From assembly GCA_025345505.1 (NCBI GenBank), contig JANVCC010000174.1:1400489-1464488 (forward strand): a stretch of DNA of 64,000 nt. The letters are read 5' to 3'. Positions within the stretch are counted from its first letter, which is position 1. The number at the start of each line of letters is the position of its first letter. The notes below the pieces were generated by a model, which saw nothing but the letters and a program-made list of their open reading frames with translations, was not told where the DNA came from and did not search any database. Source of the stretch: Todiramphus chloris collaris. Taxonomy: Eukaryota; Chordata; Aves; Coraciiformes; Alcedinidae. Position numbers and translations under genes: made by a program. Below are positions 12,701 through 21,700 of the stretch, in pieces.

Positions 12701-15700
12701 CAACTAGAATGAGCAAGGAGACACAAGAGGAAATGAAATTTATGCTGAATACCAAGGAAAGGCAGGGGTTAGGTTTGGGATACGCCAGCGTGGAATTGTG
12801 CACTATGGAATACATGACAGCAGTGCAAAATACCCAACGGGGAACAAGGCTGCAGTGCAGCTCGGGGAAGATACACAGGCTGTGATCTCGGGTATCGGTT
12901 CAGGCCTCTCTCCCAGGTCTCAGAGGGACAGGATGAGTAGCTGGCAGATGAGAGCGCGTTTGTTTTAGATACGCTTAAAGCAACCTGCCCCTTTGCTCCT
13001 CTCTAGCACTGTGAATTCCGGATGCGAGGGCATTACCACTGTCTTCGTCCTGGCTGCTACTTTGTGACTAACATCACCACCAAGCTGCCCTGGCACGTGA
13101 AGAAACATGAGAAGGCAGAGAGAAGGGCAGCCAACGGCTTCAAGTATTTTACCAAGCGAGAAGAGTGTGGCAGACTAGGTGAGTTTTCCTCTCTTTCCCC
13201 CATCGCCTTTCTCATGTGGTCTGCCTCATGTCCAGGCCAAGAATGCCACAAGTTAAGAGACTGCAAGTTACTCTTAAGGTGTATTTGGTCATCAAATCAC
13301 TGAACAAGAAACAGAACAAAACAGAAAGCAGTTCCTGATGTGAGCTGAAGTGTGTCTTCCCAAATAGACACAAGTTAGAGGGATAGAAGCTGTAATATAG
13401 AGGATTATATATACATTTATCTGGAGATACAGCTTCCCCTTTGTTTGTCCTTTACATCAAGGCCTTTTGTTTGGTTGGTGTTCTGTATTTTGTGAGCTTT
13501 TGGGCCTACTGCTTCTGTTGCGTGGGGTTTAAGGGTGCTCTTAGGAGTAAAAAAAAAAGTATAGGGCAAATGCCTCTTCTGAGGAGTGCCTTGTGTGAAA
13601 GTCTTCCAGTATCAAGGACATTGCTGCTTTGCCTGATGCCAGGCAGCTTCAAATGAGACTTTTTTTATAGCTATTGCAGCATACTGAAAGCCAAAGGGCA
13701 AATAACTGGAGATAGAGGTATTGATACTCCCTTCTCTTCTGAAACCCTTCTCCACAGCCACTCCTGAGCAGCAGGGAACACAGCCCTGTGTCTTTGTGCC
13801 AGCCTCCCACCAGAGCACGGCCTTGGGGAGCACCCAAGATGTGGCACAGCCTCCAACTGTGCCTTGCCCACTTGCCAAAACTATTAGCAGCACTGCAGCA
13901 GTTATTAAATCTCAGTGCCTCTAGTGTAAAGCTGGTAAAGCAAACACACAGAGCAGAAGGTGGAACGTGTTCCCAGGGAGGTGTCGAGAGCCGAAATCCA
14001 GGGCTCTGAATTTTAGGAATCTCCAAAGAGTGGAGCTCTCTCCTGAGCTGCCTGGGAGTCACTTGACCCTTCTAGTTTTGTTTTGGCACAACAGTATCAC
14101 AGAGCCCGTCTTCCCTGTCACTTCTGGTTGGAACAATTGGGGAACAGTTGGGCTGAAGCAAATCAGTGTTCAGAATATTATTTTGGGGTGCTGTCCTCTC
14201 AACACTGCAAGGAAACAGCCATAATAACCAGAATCAAACTTTTCTTCTCAGCTTTGAATATATCCAGAATTTATACCCAAAGGGTAGCTTGTTTGTGGTA
14301 ACCAGGGTGATGAGTGTCAACACACCACCGCCAGTACTTACCCAGGTCTCATTTACACATGTCAGTAGATTCAGCAGTTGCTGTTATTTACCCAACTTTC
14401 GGTGTTTCAGGTGATAGCAGGGGCTAGACAAAGCAGGACAATGATATATGACACCCAGCCTACACGGGTGCCCTAGCAACAGGCGAGCCTTCACCTGCCC
14501 TTTGCTGATACTGTTTTCAGTCCCGCCAGCACTGTTTGTTCTCCATCCCGAGGAACAGCCCGGCGTGATGGGGAGGGCAGATGAGGTGGGGCTGTGGGGG
14601 AGTGCAATACCTAAACAAACATAAACTTGGCATGCACATGAAACGCTATCTGTGAGCTAAAGATGGGCTGGGTGATTCGGGAGCTGTTTGGCAGCAAGGC
14701 ACCCACAGGCTGTGCGTGTGTCAGCAGTGTTTATTTTTGGGAGTGATGGGGTACATGCATCCAGCAGTGTGTATATATGCCTATAGCTTGGGCTTGCCAT
14801 GCAATAAACACACTGTATTTGCCTATGTAGACCCAGGCAGTGCGATGGGCTGGTGTAGCTGGATGCATTTGTGTGGGTGTGCAGGGTTATACCGACGTGT
14901 AAATGCATGTCTACATCTCTATACATCTCTAGGCCTTTTACATTGGCTATGTATACATAGCAGGTGCAGAGAGCACTGCTTTAAGGGCTATGAATGTTGC
15001 TGAACATCATAGATTTTTTTTTTCCTATGTATGTTTTCCATGGGGGTATAAATATATACATGTGTGTATGGGTGGGGAGGGAGGGAGATGAAAACTATGT
15101 ACATATATAGGTAAAGGTGGATGGGTGTAGACAGATGATAGATGAGTAAAACTGAGCCCGTCTGCAGGTCTGTACCTCTGTGAATATAAGGGTATGGCCA
15201 AGGGATGACGGAGAACAGACAGAACCTGATTACTGATATCACTGTGTTTTACCTATTAGAAGCCATTCTTTATCAGCTCCAGACCATAACTGTTCAGGAT
15301 TCTCTGTTAATGGGATGCACAAACACCCGGCATGCAGGGCACGATCCAGAGCAACAGAATGTGTCAAGTAGTGTGTGCCAGAACCCATATAAATTGCTCG
15401 TTGTTTAGTAGCTGCCCCTATTATACAACAAATTTGGAGTGGCACTAAACACTTCCCAGCTCATTTTTATCTAACCAGAGAGCATACACTGTCTAGAGCT
15501 AGAGCCTTTAAGGGATGGCTTTGCTGGGAGCACAGTTAAAGGAAAAAAAGAGAAAATCAACTTTTAATTTCTAATCTAATGACGAACACATAGATTCTAA
15601 CTTCTGTGACACGGTCTCATCGTAAAGGAAGAGGTGCTAGCTAAGACCAGAGAGCATTAGGCACTACTAGATCTAATGGAAATGTTCCTTTCTTTATAAC

Positions 15701-18700
15701 AAAATGAAGAAGGATGGGACTAGTTGCAGTTCAGGCTCACTTAATCTGTGTACATCGTAATCCTCTCGTGCAGTTGCTCAGCAGGCAAAAGATCATGTTT
15801 TTTGTTCCATTCAGGACTGTTCCTGAAGAACCTATGACCACTGATAATCTTCAGACCACCAGCAGCTTTGTCCTATCTCCAGATCATCTTCCCTACAGTC
15901 CCTTTCCCTCTTGCTACCTGTCACATGCTACAGCCAATGGTTTTGTGTCTGCAGGTTGCAAATACAACCAGGTGAACAGCCACTTCCACTGCATCCGTGA
16001 GGGCTGCCAGTTCTCCTTCCTGCTCAAGCACCAAATGACATCTCACGCCAGAAAGCACATGAGAAGGATGCTGGGGAAGAACTTTGATCGTGTTCCTACT
16101 CAGGTGACTCATTGGTTATTTAAGTTGTAGGTCTGCATGCAGAGTTGGTCCCTTTGGTTGCTTGCAGCAGAACTGCTTTAGTGCCAAGACCCCTGTACCC
16201 AGACTCCTAAGGATGTATGTCTGCACTGGGGGGTGCAACTGGGGTATGTGAGTATCTTTACCTGGATGGACTTCTACAGTAGGAGGAAAGATGATGAAGC
16301 ATAGACATCAAAGCATTAATTAGTCTAAAGAGCTTCTCCATGTGAATTATGGAAAAAAATAATTGAGAAGGATAACACTAAAAACTCATATTTACAACCT
16401 GTGCTTCTCTGCTCTCTCAGTGTACACCAGTTGGCCTATTAAATTTAAAGTGCTTAGGATGTGGAAGAATTGAATGTGCTGGTTAAAGCAAACATTTCCT
16501 GTAGCACATAAAGATTTACTTGCTTCTTCCACCTGGGATGGGAGAAATACCAGTCTCAAAATTTCTCTTCCCTTATTGATTTGGAGTTGGTTTGGGACAC
16601 TCCTTGTCCTTTCTCAGGAAGTAACAGAGCGATGCAGTTACTTCTTTTCCAACAGCAACTGAGAGCAACTGGCAGATCAGGTTTGTCTCATGAATAAATT
16701 GAAGAGTTTCAAGTGCGGCACTGAGCTGCAGCTCAGAATGGCCACAGTCCTGCAGCCTCCTGCTTGCTCTTATTCCTTAGTTGCTTTAACTTCCATTGAC
16801 CTGGAAGGTGAAACAAGCCAGCTTTATTTAAATGTCTGTGGCTGCCTTGACCCCTGGGAGCATGCAGTGCTAGTCTGACCCTATTGCTGTGCTCAGCCCA
16901 TGGAGCAGCCCAGCAAACAACGAAACAAGGACGAACCCGCAAATCGTGGCACGTGGCCCAGCTAACCAGCCTGCCACACTGCCACTGCCTCCAGTCTTCT
17001 CATGCCTTAGTGTCTGCAGGCACTTGGCACCATGTCTGGGTGTGCATTGCTTCTGGGTACCTACCCATGGAACCATCCAGAGAAGAGCAGGCCAGGCCAC
17101 AACACCTTTGTGTGTACAGACAGAGACGTCACTGGTTTCAGGCTGTGCTCTCTGTTGCAGTGTCTCAGCATGCAGGCGCTGGGACGGTCATGTCAGTAGT
17201 CACATTTCCAGTCTCTAAATGCAGCAGGGCCTACAGAGGAAGGTAACAATGCCAAGATTAACGCCTCCTGGTTTTGAACGCATCAGAATCCACACACCGG
17301 GGTACTGGTGCCAAGATTAACACTCCCAGCCTCTGAGCACATCACAGTTCACATACCGGGATGCGTGTGCCAAGTTTAATGCTCCGAGCTCCCGCTGAAG
17401 GAGGACGCAGGCTCCTAGCCACAGTGCCATGGGTCCCACTCACGAGCATGTTCCAGCCATCCCTCATGAACTGTGACAGAGAGAAATAAATGTGTAGACA
17501 GATGGTTTTGGTCTTGGCATCTTGCTTTTGGTGTGAAAGTCCCCATCCTGTTTTCTTGCTGCAGGTTATTGGCCACACTCCAAGAAATGAAAATCTCCCC
17601 CAGGTTGGCAGCATGGCACCCAGCCCAGCCTCATCAGGAACCCCAGCTTCCTTTCAGGGACCCCCAAGCATGATGGACACCGAAACAGATGAGTACATGG
17701 ATTACACTGGCTGTAGCCCTGGGGGTATCTCCTCTGAATCTTCCAATATGGACCGCAGCTGCTCCAGCACTCCAGTGGGCAACGAAAGTACATCAGCAGG
17801 TAAGAGAGAAGGGCTGGGGTGAAATGGATCATCAGTTGCCTGCTCTCTGGGGAGATAAACTCATGAAGAGAGGCCAAGGGACAGTTGCACCTTAAAACAG
17901 AAACTGCCACAGCTTCACATTAGTGCCTCGTACTAACCCAGCTCCCATCATTTGTGAGAAGGGATCCATCAAAATGCGCACCTCAAGCATCCATGAACTA
18001 ACAGCGTATCTTTTTATCTCCCCTGGAGAGAAACTTTGAGCCTGTGTCTTGGAGTTGGAGCTATTTTAATAACCAATTCAAAAAAAAAAAAAGGAGAAAA
18101 AAGTTGTGGGTCTCTTCTGTACTTGGCATTTTCCCCAATATCTTTTTGTATTTCCTTATGCAGCATCTGAAGAATGCACTAGGCACTTTCCTATACTGTG
18201 CAGATGTACAGGAAAACTGTACAATAGCAAACGTTATATACACAAGGGGAAAAAACACTACCACATCTTTAGAAGGCAACATATAAAAGCAGCTCACTGA
18301 GCTCCCTTCCTCACGCAACAACTCTTGTTCCACTTGGTGCAATGTTGCACAGAGGAGACCTCCATCATCCCCTCTTTTGGAAGGAAGTTTCTGCCATGGT
18401 TTCCTGTAGCCCTCTCCCAGTGTCCTGTATGACACAGGTACCTTTTCAGTAGTCAGGTATCTCTTATGAATTCCATTGTCATCTAGTGGAGATCCAGGGG
18501 TCTCTCAGCTGTCCTTCCCAGGGTTTCCTGATACATTCTAGACAGGCTGCCCACCGAGTTTGCTTTAGTTTCATAGACATTTTCCTGCCTTTCTTTCCCA
18601 CACCAGTGAGATGGAAGTTATCACAGAGCCCATCTAACCCAGTGCTGTGTGAACACTGCTGGGTCAGGACAGTGGTTGTCCCATGACATGAAAGCTCCTC

Positions 18701-21700
18701 CCAAGGGTTCTGGTGTGACAGTGTCAGTACCTGGACAGTCACACTCCTAGCTGATGCCCCCCCCAACTGCTGGCCACGTGTGAGCAGCTCCACCTGCCCA
18801 GAGTGCAGGGCCACCCTCACAGCCATTCACTGGCACAAGCTGGCACCATATTGATGAACAAGGACCAAGGAAGCAGGAATTTCTGTGTGAAAGCCTGTGG
18901 CTCTTGCCCCACGCCACTGAAGCCACCTTGCCTTCTGCAGAGACAACCCTCCTCTTCCTGATGCTGTCAGTTCCTCACCTTCTGTTTCTTCTCTGTTGCA
19001 GTTCTGTTTCATACATTTGTGAATGTATTTTCCATTTTCATCATATTGCTTCTGCTCTTGGGTTCTCATTTCAGTTCTTTTGTGTTTTGTTTTGTTTTTT
19101 TTTTCTTTTGGTTTTGATGTTTTGTTATTTTTTTTTCCTTTTTTTTTTTTTTTCTGCTTTTTTTCTCTCCACATTCTCCAGGCTGCCTGGTTCCTTCTAC
19201 TGCTACTGCTGCTGCCGATGATGCCACCCACAATGCACCACAACCTCAACCACCATCTCTGCCACCATCTTTCTCACAAGCCCTGCTTAGGTCTCCCCTT
19301 CCCACCCTCCCCTATCTCTTCTCTCCATCTTGTCTCTCATACTCTCTGCTCAGTGCCACTCTTGGATCCAGCAGAGGCATTGTCATGCCTGCCGCCAGCA
19401 CCACTGGGTTTTCGCCCATCATTGCCACTCCAACTCCAGTAAAAAGTGACGTTCCCTTAGTTCAGGATGCAGCAGGTAACACTTCTTTGCTTTCTCTCTT
19501 AGTGTCCTGTGCCCATCTCCTTTCCCTACTCACCCTGCCCACATTTTCTTTCCTCTGCACCTTTGGGTCAGTAAAAAGAAGGATACGTCACTCTGTGTCC
19601 TAATTTTGTCCACGGGCCCATCCCACACCTGCTCCTGTGTAGCTGGCAGCAGGGGTGACCAAACCCACAGCAAAGCACTGACATTCAGGTACCTGAGAGC
19701 AACTCCCACCAGTTCCAGACTATCAGAAAAGAAATCTAACAAAATCCACGGTCAAAACGCACTTTCAGCCTCTTGACAGCAGCAAGGTGACCACAAAGCA
19801 AACTCTTGCTCATGGAGCATTTAATGGGACTTGGAATTCTTGTTTAGATCTTCCAGGCCACCCAGCCCAGTGCCTGCCATAGTCTGCTGCACACATCTCA
19901 GCAGGTAAATGCCTGACAGGGTGCCCAGATCCCATGGGTTTATCAGTCTTGTAAGCTCCACTGCCCCTTACTCATACACAGAGCCATAAAATCCAGGGCT
20001 GCTTTCCCCAGAACGAGTACCAGAGTGAAGTGCAGTCAGTGTCACTACGATGACATCATCAGACAGCTCGGGCTGTTTCTCACACTCACTGTTATTTATA
20101 TCTGCTCTTAACAGCTGCAGAAAACACATCTAGATTTTGAGTTTTAAGCTGCCATGTTTCCCATGTGTGACTAAGATCAGAGGTGTCTCAGGCTGGGGAT
20201 TCTCATTCCAGCTGGGAATGTTTTTTTTAGGGTGTGTCTCAGTTTTGGCTTCTTTTCCCAACTCCCAGCTCTTTTCCAGTTAATTAAGGGCATATTTGTG
20301 CTTAAAGTTCACACTTAAGAGGATTCTGGCAGCCTCCAAATGTCCCAGTCATTCTTACTGACAGTTTTAGTAATGCACAAAGCCAAGGTAAACGGTCGGG
20401 GGAATGGTTAGAGAACCAACTCAGCTTGGAAGTTCACAGGTTTTTCTGATGGGAGTTGGCAGGAGAAGGATCCTTGCCCTGTCCAGAGGAGTTTGTTCCA
20501 AGGAACAAAATTCACAAGAAACTATATTTTTAATTATTTATTTTTTTTCCTAACTGGTTTGCATGCAGCCTGAATTATCTTAACCTTGTCTGTGCTTTCC
20601 TCTAATGATGTATTCTAAGATTTCTTTCCTTTTTATCCTTGTATAGTTTTTGTGAATATTTACATTATTAGTAGTTGAAAAGAGATTTTCAACTTACCAC
20701 TGAGATTTGCTTGGGATGCCTCTGTTGAGGCTTGTAATCTTCAGATGGGTGCTAGGGACTGAACAATGTCTAGTGGCTCAAGGAGGAGAATGCACCAGGG
20801 TATCCTCACTCTTTTTCTGTGCCCTTGCTCTGAAACTTTGCCTGTATGAGAAAACAGAAATGGTTTTACCTAAATCTGCTTGAACTGTTGTAAAAGCTGG
20901 GTAGACACACTGAGTTTAAAACAGGTAAAAATTAAATTCTACTTATTTCCTAGTTTCTCATGCATAGTCTTCCCCTTAGGATGGCTTATCCCATGCTCCT
21001 GTCTGAAGGCAGGCAGGATGAACAGCACACTGATGATAAACACTTGATGGTTTAGCTGTGATTTCTTTTGAAAGGAGGAGTTAATCTGGACAGCAGCGAT
21101 TTGTCCAGGCACCAATGGACTTAACCCAGTCACCTGGAAGCGGAGAACCAGATTTTACAATTCCAGATGTTTCAAGGGGGAGCAGAGAGTTAATTGCTCA
21201 CAGATTGCATTGCTAAGAGCTTGCTAATTTAGAATCTACAGTGACAGAAAGTTACTCTTTCCTTGGTAGCTGGTTAAATTAGCCTCACCATGCCATTTCC
21301 ACCAGCTACGTGTCACTAAGATGGTCTCACCATGGATGCCCCGAGCTGGCAGTCTGAGCAAAGTGCCATGGAAGGAATGGGCATGGAAAACCATTCTGTG
21401 CTTTGCTTATCCACAGTCTGTGTGTACAGCCCAGCCACGCCAACAGTGCAGGAGATGAGGTTGCTGCTACCATTGCTATTGAGCTGTGTCTTCCAGTGCA
21501 GTGCCAGCTTCACTTTCGGAAGCTTCCTTCAAAGATGACCACCTTCTCTGAGAGGCTTGTCCCTGGAAGGGCCAGATATGGCAAAAACAACATTCATCAC
21601 TTCTATTGCCTGCTTATCAGCCAGAATAAAAAAAATAATTTTCCAGCAGTCAAACAGATGACTGCTTCTTCAGCCTCCTAGACAAGGATGCAAGCTGCTC

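Noticed and set aside
13179..13303. Read-through of the donor at 13178 as the short CASZ1 isoform end
   Set aside because: It would give a seven-finger protein with an extra tail; finger counting supports the stop at 11326-11328.
19360..19443. Acceptor CTCTGCTCAG at about 19,360 as the start of the extra exon
   Set aside because: It has a good pyrimidine tract, but splicing from the upstream exon reaches a stop (TAA) at about 19,440, so it is not productive.
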